Counted from the first letter of the stretch, positions 9,631 to 20,220 are shown. The stretch: DNA of 64,000 nt from Phocaeicola dorei (GCF_013009555.1 NZ_CP046176.1:1643501-1707500), one strand, 5' to 3'. A program made the numbers and translations. Notes: a model not told the origin generated them from the sequence alone.

Positions 9631-9679
9631 AGACAAAACAGGCTGTATCGACGAATTTTCGATACAGCCTGTTTTGTCT
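9631..9679 (-). terminator. Strong terminator of the coaX-ppiD operon
   Basis: A perfect 21-bp inverted repeat (arms 9631-9651 and 9659-9679, 7-base loop) lies just after the stop of the ppiD-like gene on the minus strand. Arms begin AGACAAAACAGGCTG on the plus strand. An A-rich run on the plus side gives U residues in the minus-strand transcript. Confidence 0.8.
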
Positions 9680-9698
9680 TATTGATAACTTTCTGATA

Positions 9699-11831
9699 TT
9701 AGAAATATAAGTAACGGTCGTCTTTTACATCAGCTTTCTTATACAGGTCATTGATGAAACTGCTAGCATAACGCCCTGCCATATTGGACAAGTTGTTTTC
9801 TTCATTCTTGGCATCAAATTCTTCTGCACTCTTTTCTTTGTTGTAAACCTGAATCATGTAAACACCTGCATTACCTTTGATAGGACCAGTTAACTTATTT
9901 ATTTCAGCTTTACTTGCATAAGCACCTAAAGCTGGTTCGCTAGCGCGAGTTACTGAAACATATGCCGGAGCAGAAAAAGTTATATGTTTTACAGAATCGC
10001 TAACTGCATTTGCCATACTTTTTACTTGGTCAATGCTGCTTGCACTTTTCATTTCAGCTATCAGTTTTTCAGCTTTTTTATCTTTGATGATTTCTGCTTT
10101 CAGCATGTCGGCAACAAGATTAATATTACGATATCCGGCAGGATTAATCTTTTCAAGAGCAACTACCATCAAGTGATCGTTTTCACCACATTCATACAAT
10201 GGGGACACTTCACCTTCCTTGGCTGCAAAAATCCATTTCAACGCTTCACGAGTTCCTTTTACACCACCCACACGGTGTTCTGCGCTACGGAAATCAGCAC
10301 GTTCTAACAAGCGATATCCGCTTTCTTCTGCATTGGCAATAATTTTATCCATTGTAGTGTTCTGTGCTACGAATTGACTGAAATCATTGTATGCTTTGTT
10401 GTATGTTTCTTTGCTAAATTCAACCGGACGTTTAATCACTGCAACTTTATATTTATCTTTCATAGCTTTTTTGTCCAATACTTGAAGAATAACGTTAGCT
10501 TGTCCGATCTGAAGATTGGTTAATTCTTTGACATTAGAGTTTATCAATGTGTTAATGTATTTAGCATTGTCTGCATCTAATGCAGCACCTTCATAGTTGC
10601 GTGCAGTCAACCAAGTCGCTTCACCTGTCTGACCATATTTTTTTGCAATATCAGTAAAGTCTGCTCCACCTTTCAGTGCATTAAAAATACTATCGGCTAA
10701 AGTTGCGGTTTTAGCAGCATCTTCGGCATATACCTGAATTTGACGATATTGGATTGAGTCGGGAGCTGTCTGTTTGGCAATAATTTTAAAAGCATTATAT
10801 GAATCATCTGCTTGGTTATAGTAAGGACCATATACTTCGTTGATAGTTACAGAGTCCAAACGAGCAACTACATCATTAGGATATACAGTCTTGTTGATTG
10901 CAATTTCAGAAAAAGGAACTACAGAACCGGTGGAACGGATGAATGTGTTCATGTCTGCAGCAGTACCTAGCTGGGTAGCGTATTCGGTTACTTCGTTTAA
11001 TACCTCTTTGCGATCTTCGTCAGATGGAGTAACCAATACATCAATATATTTGATGTTACGAGTTTCAACTGGCTGTTCAAAAGAACCTTTTTTCTTGTTA
11101 TACAGATCTTTGATTTCACTATTTGAAACTGTAATAGTTGAATCGCTGATAGAAGAATAGGGAATTGCAGCTAATAAAACGTCTGATTGTTCAGTACGTG
11201 ATATAAAAGCATCTTCAGCTGCAACCGGATTTGAAATCAATGATTTTGCAATCAGGTTCTGATATTTTTCAGCTAAAGTGGATTGTATCAAAGTCTTTTC
11301 AATAAAATTCCAAAAAGCTCCCATCTTTTGATAGTATTCTACATATTGTGCAGGCATTTTGCTTGCGTCCAGATGAGCGTAATCCACTAGGAATTTTTTC
11401 AGCATATCTTTGTCGAAAGCACCGGTTTGCGGATTGCGGAACGGGGTTTGCATCAACAATGGGTTAGTACCTTCCTCGATGATTGCTTGAACTTCAGCTT
11501 TGCTGACGGTCAACCCCAATTTTGCAGCTTCCGCTGCGATTAATTGGTTATTTACGTAAGATTGCCATACTTGGTCTTTCACTTGAGTCAGTTGGTCGTC
11601 ATTTAATGCAGAAACACCTTGTGTCAATTTTATGACTTCTGTGTATTCATCTACCATTTTTTGATACTCTTGTGCTGTAAGTGTTTTTCCATTTACTTCA
11701 CCTACGTCTTGTTTACCCTGATGTGGTTGGAGAACCTTCCATGCGTCTCCGGCAATGAATGCGAAGAGGGCAAGTCCGATTACAACGACCAACAGAGGGC
11801 CTTTACTTCTGATTGTTTGTAATGTTGCCAT
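9699..11831 (-). CDS. PpiD/SurA-type peptidylprolyl isomerase chaperone
   Basis: This 710-residue protein is anchored by an N-terminal membrane helix (about residues 12-31, GPLLVVVIGLALFAFIAGDA). A SurA-N-like chaperone region follows (about 35-250), with a parvulin-like domain near residues 355-470, then a long C-terminal periplasmic region. It is predicted to help fold exported proteins at the periplasmic face of the inner membrane. The parvulin domain is degenerate, so chaperone rather than isomerase activity is likely. It is the last gene of the envelope operon that starts at coaX and has its own terminator downstream. Confidence 0.85.
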   Translation of the reverse strand: MATLQTIRSKGPLLVVVIGLALFAFIAGDAWKVLQPHQGKQDVGEVNGKTLTAQEYQKMVDEYTEVIKLTQGVSALNDDQLTQVKDQVWQSYVNNQLIAAEAAKLGLTVSKAEVQAIIEEGTNPLLMQTPFRNPQTGAFDKDMLKKFLVDYAHLDASKMPAQYVEYYQKMGAFWNFIEKTLIQSTLAEKYQNLIAKSLISNPVAAEDAFISRTEQSDVLLAAIPYSSISDSTITVSNSEIKDLYNKKKGSFEQPVETRNIKYIDVLVTPSDEDRKEVLNEVTEYATQLGTAADMNTFIRSTGSVVPFSEIAINKTVYPNDVVARLDSVTINEVYGPYYNQADDSYNAFKIIAKQTAPDSIQYRQIQVYAEDAAKTATLADSIFNALKGGADFTDIAKKYGQTGEATWLTARNYEGAALDADNAKYINTLINSNVKELTNLQIGQANVILQVLDKKAMKDKYKVAVIKRPVEFSKETYNKAYNDFSQFVAQNTTMDKIIANAEESGYRLLERADFRSAEHRVGGVKGTREALKWIFAAKEGEVSPLYECGENDHLMVVALEKINPAGYRNINLVADMLKAEIIKDKKAEKLIAEMKSASSIDQVKSMANAVSDSVKHITFSAPAYVSVTRASEPALGAYASKAEINKLTGPIKGNAGVYMIQVYNKEKSAEEFDAKNEENNLSNMAGRYASSFINDLYKKADVKDDRYLYF

Positions 11832-11936
11832 TTAATTTTACTATTTTTGTTTATTGTTTTTTTATACTTCATAGATTTAGCGCACGAAGATACAAAAAAT
11901 GCAGCTTACAAGCTATTTTATTGTGAAAAAAATCTG

Positions 11937-13196
11937 TTATTCGATTACTTTCAACTTTACTAATTCAATTCTTGTTGCTGTTACTTTAATTATTTTGAAA
12001 TGGAATTTATCGAAAATGATCTCTTCATGTATTTTGGGGAAACTTTGGTATTGGTGCAGGATGAGTCCACCGATAGTTTGGTAATCATCATTTTCCGGTA
12101 GGTCAAGTGAGAACAATTCATTGGCTTTTTCTATTTCCAGACGTCCGGAAAGGATGTATTCATTGTCACCGACGGATTTGGCAATGTAAGAAGTTGTATC
12201 ATGCTCATCTTCTATTTCGCCGAAAATTTCCTCCACTAAATCTTCTAGCGCCACGATGCCGGATGTACCTCCGAATTCATCGACTACTACAGCTAAGGAT
12301 TTCTTTTGTTGCATAAATAATTTCATCAGCTTATGCGCTCCCATCGTTTCAGGAGCAATAGGCAATTGGCGGACACTCTTAGTCCAGTCTGTCTGTTCAC
12401 GAAACATTTCAGAGGAATGTATATAACCTATAATATTGTCAATGTTTTCTTTATAGACAATAATTTTACTTATTCCGCTTTCAATGAAGCGGGCTTTTAA
12501 TTCTTCTATGGGAGTTCCATATTCGATAGCAACAATTTCGGTTCTAGGTACCATACAATCCTTAATTCTAATATTCGAAAAATCTAGTGCATTTTGGAAT
12601 ATCTTGACTTCGGTGTCTATGTCTTGTTCATTTTGAGCATCTTGTATACTACTTTGAATAAAGTAATCTAGGTCGACTTTAGTAAAAGCTTTTTCATTAG
12701 CTTCTTTATTTGTTTTAATGCCTACAATGTAAAGTAATATATTGGATATTCCCGAAGCAAACTTGCTGATGGGATAGAGTAAGACATAGCAAATGTAAGT
12801 GGGAACTGCAAAAATATTCAGAGTGAAATTGGGGTTAATCTTAAATAAGGTTTTAGGTAGGAATTCTCCTGTGACCAAAATGATTAATGTGGAAATAATT
12901 GTTTGGATTAGTACTAATAAAAAGTGGTTGTCTATCAATCCTGACAACAAGTTTTGTTCAATGACTTGTGCCATCAATATACCGTAAATAACTAAAGCGA
13001 TGTTGTTTCCTACCAACATGGTAGAGATAAAATTGTTCGGATTATGAAAGAAGATGGAAAGTATACGTGAATTTATGCTTTGGTTGTTACGATCCATTTC
13101 AAAACGTAATTTATTGGATGAAACAAAGGCTATTTCCATTCCGGAAAAAAAAGCGGAAAAAGCCATTGTAATAAGAATCTGTATAATAATACCCAT
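11937..13196 (-). CDS. GldE-like CNNM/CBS-domain membrane protein
   Basis: This 419-residue protein has an N-terminal DUF21/CNNM membrane domain with three to four helices (about residues 1-175), a CBS pair (about 200-320, including CMVPRTEIVAIEYGTP) and a C-terminal CorC/HlyC domain. The motif VVVDEFGGTSGIVALEDLVE is typical. Homologs in gliding Bacteroidetes are called GldE; in non-gliding gut species the role is unknown and may be divalent-cation transport. The start at 13196 is chosen because it lies 13 bases after the lptC stop and gives an N-terminus beginning in the first membrane helix. An ATG at 13244 lies inside lptC. Confidence 0.85.
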   Translation of the reverse strand: MGIIIQILITMAFSAFFSGMEIAFVSSNKLRFEMDRNNQSINSRILSIFFHNPNNFISTMLVGNNIALVIYGILMAQVIEQNLLSGLIDNHFLLVLIQTIISTLIILVTGEFLPKTLFKINPNFTLNIFAVPTYICYVLLYPISKFASGISNILLYIVGIKTNKEANEKAFTKVDLDYFIQSSIQDAQNEQDIDTEVKIFQNALDFSNIRIKDCMVPRTEIVAIEYGTPIEELKARFIESGISKIIVYKENIDNIIGYIHSSEMFREQTDWTKSVRQLPIAPETMGAHKLMKLFMQQKKSLAVVVDEFGGTSGIVALEDLVEEIFGEIEDEHDTTSYIAKSVGDNEYILSGRLEIEKANELFSLDLPENDDYQTIGGLILHQYQSFPKIHEEIIFDKFHFKIIKVTATRIELVKLKVIE

Positions 13197-13209
13197 AATA
13201 GTGAGTGAA

Positions 13210-13854
13210 TTAGCGTATCGAATCAGTTCTAGTACTATTTGCAACAGCTTTTGTACTGTCTGCTGGTGCTGTATCTTCTACAGTGAAAATACCTGTGTTA
13301 TTATAAATTTGATATTCTGTCATTTGCTGGTTAGATTCAAATCCATAACCGGTAATGATTTTATCTTCTTGTTCAATGCGGATAAATTTGTCAGAATAGA
13401 CCCTTTCCTGCTTTTCATCCCAAAAGAGCAGATCTGTGTCAAATTTGTCGCCTCTTTGGCTGCGGATATGCACATTGCTTCTCAATTCCCAAAGTTTCTT
13501 TTTCTCGTAGTAATAAGCTGTATCGGCTTTTATGCTGGCATCAATATGGAATAGGGAATCAAATTTTTCCAAATAAACTCCTTTTTCAAATGCCCAATAA
13601 GGAGGATTCTTTTTATCATAAATTTCCCATTCTTCTGTGATAATTTTGTAGCGGGTGATACCGGAATCGGATATAAGGGTAGTAACTCCCAATGTTTTCA
13701 TGCTGGGCAACGAATCTCTTTCTGTAATAGCTTCTGCCAGATTCTTTTCGCCTCTTGAGCATGCTGGAAATAAAACAAACATAACAGTTGTCCAAACGGC
13801 AACTGTTATGTTTAAGAATATAAAGTGTGATTTTTGTTCTTTTTCAGACGACAT
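13210..13854 (-). CDS. lptC: LPS export protein LptC
   Basis: This 214-residue protein matches the Bacteroidetes LptC family, a bitopic periplasmic component that passes lipopolysaccharide from the LptBFG transporter to LptA. An N-terminal hydrophobic segment ends in FPAC at residue 31, which could also act as a lipobox. The beta-jellyroll region follows with the typical pattern ADTAYYYEKKKLWELRSNVH and VYSDKFIRIEQED. It lies 2 bases after the TPR gene and just before the gldE-like gene, an arrangement consistent with an envelope operon. Confidence 0.85.
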   Translation of the reverse strand: MSSEKEQKSHFIFLNITVAVWTTVMFVLFPACSRGEKNLAEAITERDSLPSMKTLGVTTLISDSGITRYKIITEEWEIYDKKNPPYWAFEKGVYLEKFDSLFHIDASIKADTAYYYEKKKLWELRSNVHIRSQRGDKFDTDLLFWDEKQERVYSDKFIRIEQEDKIITGYGFESNQQMTEYQIYNNTGIFTVEDTAPADSTKAVANSTRTDSIR

Positions 13855-13856
13855 AA

Positions 13857-15212
13857 TTATCTGATAGTTGTTGTTTCACCAATCCATCCGCCGATTGTAA
13901 CAGAGTCACCTTTCTTTAAACTGAGGAAGAACAAATCAGCATCTTTGGGGGTATGGGCTGCATAAGTACTAATTAGTTTGTTTGCTTCTTCAGCAACACT
14001 AGGATCTACGCTTTTTGCTTTTTGCAATTTGTCGATAACTGCAAAATAAGTGCATTTGTTCAATGCTGCTTCATCACTCCAATTAGGACTTGATGCATAC
14101 ATGTTAGCAATCAAAATGTAAGGTTTACCGTTGTTGCCATCTAACGAGATCGCTTTCAGTGCATATTGTTTTGCTTTGCTCAACTGTTTCTTACTAAATA
14201 AAATGGCAGCGGTTTTATATGCATAATCAGCTTTCTTTAATTGGTCTTGTTCTAAATTGATAGCTTGATCAAAATAGTCGATACATTTGTCCATATCGCC
14301 TTTCTTATAATACATGTATCCGCAACCTACAGCCGTTTCTGCTGTCGGTTCGATGGCATGTGCAGCTTCAGATGCAGCAAAGTAAGCTTCTTGTTCTGTA
14401 CAGTTTAACATCTGCATTACAGAGATAACCTGTTTCAGATAATCCAAATTAGTCTTGTTTTGCTCAACTTTCGGAGCATAAATTGCTTGTAAATTATCAC
14501 AAGTTGCCACACCACTATTAATGAAGAATGCGTCAATATTGTCTTTTGCCACTTTCAATAATTTTTTGTCATTTTCCTTTGTAGCGGCTTTCAAAGCTCC
14601 ATCAGCAACTCCTGATGCAAATAAATAATCTTGAATGAATTGTTCTTTGTATGATTCATCACTTTTCATTTTACGGGCAGCTGCATCCATGAACTCTTGT
14701 AATACAAAGTAGTCAGAGTTTTCTTTTTCAAGTTCAATGGCTTCTTTGAACATGTTATATGCTTCATTCATGTCTTGGCCACCCATTGTGAAGTAGTCAT
14801 GGGCCTTCATACCGATGATTGAGCCTTTTGTAGCATCTCTTTTAACCAACTTGTTCAAATCGTCCAGATATTGGATGCGTTGGTCGTGAACTTTCATCAG
14901 TTCGTTAAAGTATTGTTTTTGTTTAGCTGCATCTTTTTCACCGGCTATTAAGGCACGAAGAATTTTTGCACCATTAGTATAAGTGCTTACTTGAGCTTTG
15001 GGGGCTTCTGTAAATACACTCATCCAAGGAGTGTAAGCATCCTTGAAATTGTTAGTCTTAACATACTCAGTGTAAATACTGATATTTTTCAAGCATCGGA
15101 TACTGTCTTCACCATGTCCGAATCTTGATCCGTCTGACGCTCCGGTCTGAGCGAAAGAAGCTGTCGTACCTAAGGAAAGAACGAACAGCGCTGTTACCAT
15201 CTTCATTTTCAT
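13857..15212 (-). CDS. Periplasmic tetratricopeptide-repeat protein
   Basis: This 451-residue protein has a signal peptide (MVTALFVLSLGTTASFAQ) and a helical body with several TPR units. The clearest are around residues 290-400, for example CGYMYYKKGDMDKCIDYFDQ and AKQYALKAISLDGNNGKPYI. TPR proteins serve as scaffolds for protein complexes; its position between a beta-barrel gene and lptC suggests an envelope assembly role, which is inference. The C-terminal end (LKKGDSVTIGGWIGET) is conserved in related Bacteroidetes proteins as far as I recall. Confidence 0.8.
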   Translation of the reverse strand: MKMKMVTALFVLSLGTTASFAQTGASDGSRFGHGEDSIRCLKNISIYTEYVKTNNFKDAYTPWMSVFTEAPKAQVSTYTNGAKILRALIAGEKDAAKQKQYFNELMKVHDQRIQYLDDLNKLVKRDATKGSIIGMKAHDYFTMGGQDMNEAYNMFKEAIELEKENSDYFVLQEFMDAAARKMKSDESYKEQFIQDYLFASGVADGALKAATKENDKKLLKVAKDNIDAFFINSGVATCDNLQAIYAPKVEQNKTNLDYLKQVISVMQMLNCTEQEAYFAASEAAHAIEPTAETAVGCGYMYYKKGDMDKCIDYFDQAINLEQDQLKKADYAYKTAAILFSKKQLSKAKQYALKAISLDGNNGKPYILIANMYASSPNWSDEAALNKCTYFAVIDKLQKAKSVDPSVAEEANKLISTYAAHTPKDADLFFLSLKKGDSVTIGGWIGETTTIR

Positions 15213-15259
15213 CGTATATAAATTTAGTTGTTGTTATTTATTTGCTTCTCTCCATTTTA

Positions 15260-16576
15260 TTAATCAACTTTCCACTTCATGAACCAACGTTCATTGAAAG
15301 TAAGTCCAATATTGATTCTCAAATAATTTTCTTCCATTAATCCTTTAAATTTAGGACTGACTTTAATGTATTGCCCGGAAATGTTCAGCATAGATTTACT
15401 TTGGAACATGGGAAGTCCAAACCCAATACTGACACCATATTCGCGTGCACCGTCTTGGAAACTGGTTGTTCCTGTGTCCGGACTAGTATAGCTGACCTTA
15501 TTATAAGGACTTGAATAATAGGCCCCCATACGGTAACGAATACGTTTCAGATAGTTGTGGCTGATATAACTTGGTACGAATTCCGCACCAAAAGCTATTT
15601 TTGTACGGCTATTCATTTCCACACTTTCTTTATTGAACTTACTCCAAGCTAGATCGGCTGTATTCCACTTTTGTAAAGTATAGTCAACCCCTATAGTTAA
15701 GCGGTTATCATATACATATGTAAGCCCTATACCAAATGTATGTGGCATTTTAAACGGATTCGGAATAGTATCGCCAGTTTGTGACTGTACATAGATAGAA
15801 CCATTACTTTCCGCACCTGTTTGATGATACTTATATGCATCTCCGTGCAAGGTACGTCCCAAGGTATAAACAGCACCTATATTAATAGTGTTTTTTTTAT
15901 TTAACTTATAAGTATACTGTAAACCAAAATCTAATTTATAATCACTGATAGAAAATTTGTCTAATTTAATACTACGTGTATCTGTCGCTCCAATAGTTGT
16001 CATGGATTGATGAGTAATATCTCCATAAAGATACGAAAAATTTGCACCAACAGACAAATTATTAAAAACTTTATAACCTAATCCTATGAAAACTTGATGA
16101 AAACCTCCGTCGCCATCATAAGATTCGCTCCACTTCCCGTTATTGTTAACATCCTCAAAATCATGTGTTTTGGAGATGCTGTAACCTACTGTGGAAAATG
16201 GAAGAAACCCAACTGTCATCCCCATTTTTTTCCATAGGCGAAATTGCATAGCCAAATAATCAAAGCTTGAATTTTTAGCATTGGTTTTTACATTACCATC
16301 CTTGAAGTTCGCATTTTGAAGGGTCATTCCTGCATCGAACAAGAATGTCAATGAATCGATGGCTGTATAAGATGCCGGATTAGATGCGTTGATTTGGTAG
16401 CCGTTTCGCAAGCCGTATGCTATTCCTCCCATCGCTTTACTGTTACCAAAATTTTGATCAGCTAACTGACCAAAGCCGTAGCGTGTATAGGGAGAATTTG
16501 TGCTTGTTTGGGCTACGGCTAGCCCTGTGACTGTGAGTAATATTGACGCACTAATCAGTCTTTTATAGTTTATCAT
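15260..16576 (-). CDS. Outer-membrane beta-barrel protein (FadL/PorV-like)
   Basis: This 438-residue protein has a signal peptide ending in AVAQT and alternating amphipathic strands throughout, finishing in an aromatic-rich strand. The N-terminus ([14 protein letters not shown], then [18 protein letters not shown]) is typical of a FadL-related Bacteroidetes barrel family. It probably lies in the outer membrane; its substrate is unknown. It overlaps the 3' end of coaX by 14 bases, so the two are transcribed together. Confidence 0.8.
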   Translation of the reverse strand: MINYKRLISASILLTVTGLAVAQTSTNSPYTRYGFGQLADQNFGNSKAMGGIAYGLRNGYQINASNPASYTAIDSLTFLFDAGMTLQNANFKDGNVKTNAKNSSFDYLAMQFRLWKKMGMTVGFLPFSTVGYSISKTHDFEDVNNNGKWSESYDGDGGFHQVFIGLGYKVFNNLSVGANFSYLYGDITHQSMTTIGATDTRSIKLDKFSISDYKLDFGLQYTYKLNKKNTINIGAVYTLGRTLHGDAYKYHQTGAESNGSIYVQSQTGDTIPNPFKMPHTFGIGLTYVYDNRLTIGVDYTLQKWNTADLAWSKFNKESVEMNSRTKIAFGAEFVPSYISHNYLKRIRYRMGAYYSSPYNKVSYTSPDTGTTSFQDGAREYGVSIGFGLPMFQSKSMLNISGQYIKVSPKFKGLMEENYLRINIGLTFNERWFMKWKVD

Positions 16577-17291
16577 TATAGCTTAATATTCTGTTTAAAC
16601 CTTTCAATACTAAAAATCTATCTGCAAAGATGATACTTTTTAATTTTGTATCAAAAGAAAATTCATCTCCGCCCGTTAAAAAAACCAAAAGTCCCGGATA
16701 ATTCTTTTGAAGATGGGTGATATACCCGCTCATTTCAAATTCCATTCCGCGAATGACCCCTGCCCGGATAGCTGTTTCTGTAGATTGCCCATACATCGGA
16801 ACTTCTCCTTTGGCGCTTACTTTGGGGAGTTTGTCGGTGAATATGTTCAATGCTTTGAAACGCATACGCATTCCTGGAGAAATATTGCCCCCATGATAGG
16901 ATCCGTCGGCATCGATAAAATCGTATGTAACACAGGTCCCTGCGTCAATAACCAGTACATCGTGTCCAGGCTTCAGCCAGTTTGCTGCAACCACAGCTGC
17001 TAAACGGTCCATACCCAGTGTTTGAGGCGTTTTATATAAATTAGTGATAGGAACAGGGGTTTCATGACTTAATTCGATGATATTAAAAGGCAATCTTCCC
17101 AGTTGGCGCCGGATAGTATTGCTTAGTGTTATGACAGAAGCTATGATACCTCGTTTCAAGGGGTATCGAGAACAAAGCATCGGGAGACAATCTAAAGAAT
17201 GATTGGAGCCACGAAATACTTCAACTAACTCGCCTTTGTCAAATATAGCCAATTTAGCTACTGAGTTTCCTATGTCGATTATTAAATTCAC
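16563..17291 (-). CDS. coaX: Type III pantothenate kinase
   Basis: This 242-residue ASKHA-fold kinase phosphorylates pantothenate in the first step of coenzyme A synthesis. The phosphate-binding loop is DIGNSVAK (residues 6-13), the substrate motif [12 protein letters not shown] (93-104) and the second aspartate motif [13 protein letters not shown] (114-126). Length fits CoaX. It heads the minus-strand operon running to the ppiD-like gene. This housekeeping gene shares a transcript with envelope genes but no direct functional tie is visible. Confidence 0.93.
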   Translation of the reverse strand: MNLIIDIGNSVAKLAIFDKGELVEVFRGSNHSLDCLPMLCSRYPLKRGIIASVITLSNTIRRQLGRLPFNIIELSHETPVPITNLYKTPQTLGMDRLAAVVAANWLKPGHDVLVIDAGTCVTYDFIDADGSYHGGNISPGMRMRFKALNIFTDKLPKVSAKGEVPMYGQSTETAIRAGVIRGMEFEMSGYITHLQKNYPGLLVFLTGGDEFSFDTKLKSIIFADRFLVLKGLNRILSYNDKL

Positions 17292-17408
17292 AACTTTGCT
17301 TTTTCGGCTGCAAAGTAACGTAAAAAATAAATAGGAATAGCAATAAAAAATGGTATTTGTGAGGAATTAATTAATATTTAGGTGTACTTTTGCATCGGTA
17401 AACAGAAA

Positions 17409-18593
17409 ATGGATTTTATGAATAAATTAATTATAGCATTGATTTTGTTATTCTTTTCCTTGAGTCAATCGATTAGAGGTCAGGAGGATAATATAAAGGT
17501 GAGTCTGATGACTTGTGCTCCCGGTACAGAAATATATGCTTTGTTCGGGCATACGGCATTGCGCTATGAGGATACGGCACGTGGAGAGGACTGGGTGTTT
17601 AATTATGGTATGTTCAGCTTTAATACTCCCCGTTTTATCTATCGTTTTGTCAAAGGAGAGACTGATTATGAATTGGGCGTAACCCGTTATCCTTATTTTG
17701 AAGGTAGTTATGCTATGCGTGGTTCCTCGGTCTATCAGCAGACATTGAATTTGACTATTTCGGAAAAACAGAAACTCAGAAGATTGCTGGAAGAGAATTA
17801 TCTGCCGAAGAATAGGGTTTATCGTTATAACTTTTTCTATGATAATTGCACTACACGTGCGCGTGATATAATAGAAAAGTGTATTGAAGGAAAGGTTGTT
17901 TATTCTGAAGGAAAAGAGAGTCTCTCTTTTCGGGATATTGTCCATCAATATACTAAAGGGCACGAATGGGATGAGCTGGGCATTGATATGTGTTTGGGCA
18001 GTGAAGCTGATAAGCCTATTGATACGCGTAAGCAGATGTTCGCTCCTTTTTATATGTTGGAGGCAGCAAAAAAAGCAACTATAGTAGTAGGTGACAGCGT
18101 GCGTCCTTTGATTCTGCATGAAAAAAAGGTAGTGGATGTAGAACCAGAGGACGTTAGGGAAGGCTTTCCGTTGTCACCCATGGTGTGTGTCTTTATTTTA
18201 ATAGGAGTTACTTGCTTTGTAGGGTGGTTGCAGTTTAAAATCAGGAAAATAATCTGGATTTGGGATTTGCTTCTTTTCGGTGTACAAGGATTGGCGGGAT
18301 GTGTCATCACTTTCTTGGTCTTTTTTTCTACTCATCCTACGGTAGGGTCCAATTGGCTTATCCTTTTATTGAATCCTATCCCTTTAATTTATCTTCCGGT
18401 TATGGTTTATCGAGCTATAAAAGGTAAAAAAGACTACTATCATACAATAAATATAGTGTGCTTAACATCTTTTATGATGATAATGCCGTTTATACAGCAA
18501 AAATTCAACGTAACGGTATTACCTTTGGCACTGTGTTTGTTAATATGTTCTGCAAACCACGTTTTATTATATTACAGACAAAACAATAAATGA
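17409..18593 (+). CDS. DUF4105 / Lnb-type membrane protein
   Basis: This 394-residue protein has a signal peptide and a periplasmic domain (about residues 30-230) of the DUF4105 family, whose members include the Lnb N-terminal domain linked to lipoprotein N-acylation. Candidate catalytic residues are the histidine in ALFGHTALRY and the cysteine in YDNCTTRA. Four or five C-terminal membrane helices follow. Start 17409 is chosen because a Bacteroides-type -7 element (TACTTTTG, 17385-17392) lies over the more upstream start at 17382; ATG 17418 is also possible. It overlaps the next gene by four bases (ATGA), so the two are coupled. The lipoprotein-acylation role is inferred from family only. Confidence 0.75.
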   Translation: MDFMNKLIIALILLFFSLSQSIRGQEDNIKVSLMTCAPGTEIYALFGHTALRYEDTARGEDWVFNYGMFSFNTPRFIYRFVKGETDYELGVTRYPYFEGSYAMRGSSVYQQTLNLTISEKQKLRRLLEENYLPKNRVYRYNFFYDNCTTRARDIIEKCIEGKVVYSEGKESLSFRDIVHQYTKGHEWDELGIDMCLGSEADKPIDTRKQMFAPFYMLEAAKKATIVVGDSVRPLILHEKKVVDVEPEDVREGFPLSPMVCVFILIGVTCFVGWLQFKIRKIIWIWDLLLFGVQGLAGCVITFLVFFSTHPTVGSNWLILLLNPIPLIYLPVMVYRAIKGKKDYYHTINIVCLTSFMMIMPFIQQKFNVTVLPLALCLLICSANHVLLYYRQNNK

Positions 18594-20173
18594 AAGGACG
18601 CATCTTAACTTCTCTTTTGACTGTTATCGCATTAACAGGGTTGCAGGCACAGAACATTCCTGCGGTCCCTAGGTTAGTGGTCGGATTGACTATTGACCAA
18701 TTGCGGACTGATTATATAGAGGCTTTTTCGGCTTTATACGGTGAACGTGGTTTTAAGCGGTTGTGGAAAGAAGGACGGATTTATCGGAATGCCGAATATG
18801 ATTTTATTAATGTAGATAAGTCATCAGCTGTGGCGGCCATTTATTCTGGTACTACACCTTATACCAACGGAATCGTGGGGGATAACTGGATGGACCGCAG
18901 TACTCTTCGAGTCCTTAATTGTGTGGACGATGCTGATTTTATGGGCATTTATACTTCAGAGTCTACTTCTCCGCAGAAAATGAAGGTGTCGACTTTGACA
19001 GATGAGTTGGTAATAGCCACACAAGGAGTAGCTGAAGTTTATTCTATCGCTCCTACACGTGAAATGGCGGTGTTAGCTGCCGGCCATGCTTCGAAAGGTG
19101 CATTCTGGTTGAATGATGAAACAGGAAAATGGAGTGGCAGCACATATTACGGTATATTTCCTGCATGGGTGACTACTTATAATGACCGTGAAGGACTAGA
19201 TTTCCGTATCGGCAATATGTCGTGGGCGCCTTATTTGCCTGTGACTGTCTATAAATATTTGACTAGCGAGAACAAACAAGTTACGTTCAAGCATAATTTC
19301 GATGATGAACGGAAAAATAAATACCGTAAATTGAAAACAAGTCCCTATGCTAATGATGAGGTAAACCGTTTGGTTAATGCTTGTTTGAGTAATACTTCCA
19401 TTGGAAAGGATGCTGTTCCGGACTTTTTGTCACTAGCATATTATGCCGGGAATTATGATCATAAGGCTCCTGCAGAACTCCCGATGGAAATGCAGGATAC
19501 ATATGTACGCTTGGATAACAGTATTGCTGAATTATTGGAATTGATAGACCGGAAAGTTGGTTTGAACAATACTTTATTCTTTATAACCTCTACAGGATAT
19601 GCTGACACAGATCCTGTTGATCCTCCTCAATATAAAATACCGGGTGGAGAATTCCATATTGAACGTTGTTCTGCTCTGTTAAACCTTTATTTGGCTGCTA
19701 TTTACGGTGAAGGGCAATGGGTGGAGGCACATTTTGAGCAACAAATATATTTGAATCATAAGCTGATAGAGCAGAAACAACTGAATATGTCCGAGATATT
19801 GAACCGTGCGGCAGAATTTTTGGTACAGTTCAGTGGGGTGAAAGATGTATATTCTTCACAACGTTTACAATTGGGGGCGTGGACTCCTACCATTGATAAA
19901 ATAAAGAATTACTATAACCCGATATGTTCTGGAGACTTGTGGATAGAAGTTTTACCAGGTTGGACTGTGTTCCGTGAACATTCGCTTGATACGCAGGTGC
20001 AACGCTATTCGTATGCGTCGGCTCCATTGATTTTCATTGGGAACGGAATAAAACCGGAAATAATCCATGCGCCTGTAAAAATAGGTAATATAGCACCCAC
20101 CGTAGCTCATTATATGCGTATTCGTGCTCCTAATGCAGCCGTTCTGGCACCAATGACAGACATCAGAAAATAA
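18590..20173 (+). CDS. Alkaline-phosphatase-superfamily protein, probably inactive
   Basis: This 527-residue exported protein has the type I phosphodiesterase/PafA fold: signal peptide, then VVGLTIDQLRTDYI with the first metal aspartate. Later blocks AGHASKGAFWLNDETGKW and VRLDNSIAELLELIDRKVG match the family. However, the blocks that normally hold metal ligands have changed. The usual TDYxGH is AYYAGNYDH, the usual ADH reads TSTGYAD, and the K-x-R of PafA-like enzymes reads TRE. Only the first aspartate looks retained. It may therefore be a non-catalytic binding protein. It is translationally coupled to the DUF4105 gene and lies just before secA. Confidence 0.8.
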   Translation: MKGRILTSLLTVIALTGLQAQNIPAVPRLVVGLTIDQLRTDYIEAFSALYGERGFKRLWKEGRIYRNAEYDFINVDKSSAVAAIYSGTTPYTNGIVGDNWMDRSTLRVLNCVDDADFMGIYTSESTSPQKMKVSTLTDELVIATQGVAEVYSIAPTREMAVLAAGHASKGAFWLNDETGKWSGSTYYGIFPAWVTTYNDREGLDFRIGNMSWAPYLPVTVYKYLTSENKQVTFKHNFDDERKNKYRKLKTSPYANDEVNRLVNACLSNTSIGKDAVPDFLSLAYYAGNYDHKAPAELPMEMQDTYVRLDNSIAELLELIDRKVGLNNTLFFITSTGYADTDPVDPPQYKIPGGEFHIERCSALLNLYLAAIYGEGQWVEAHFEQQIYLNHKLIEQKQLNMSEILNRAAEFLVQFSGVKDVYSSQRLQLGAWTPTIDKIKNYYNPICSGDLWIEVLPGWTVFREHSLDTQVQRYSYASAPLIFIGNGIKPEIIHAPVKIGNIAPTVAHYMRIRAPNAAVLAPMTDIRK

Positions 20174-20212
20174 TATTAAGGAGAGAAGTGCAAATTAATC
20201 TGCATTTTATTG

Positions 20213-20220
20213 TAACTTTG
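20213..20220 (+). promoter_or_regulatory. Possible -7 element before secA
   Basis: TAACTTTG matches the Bacteroides -7 consensus TAnnTTTG, 50 bases before the secA start. No good TTTG -33 element is seen, so confidence is low. Confidence 0.35.
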
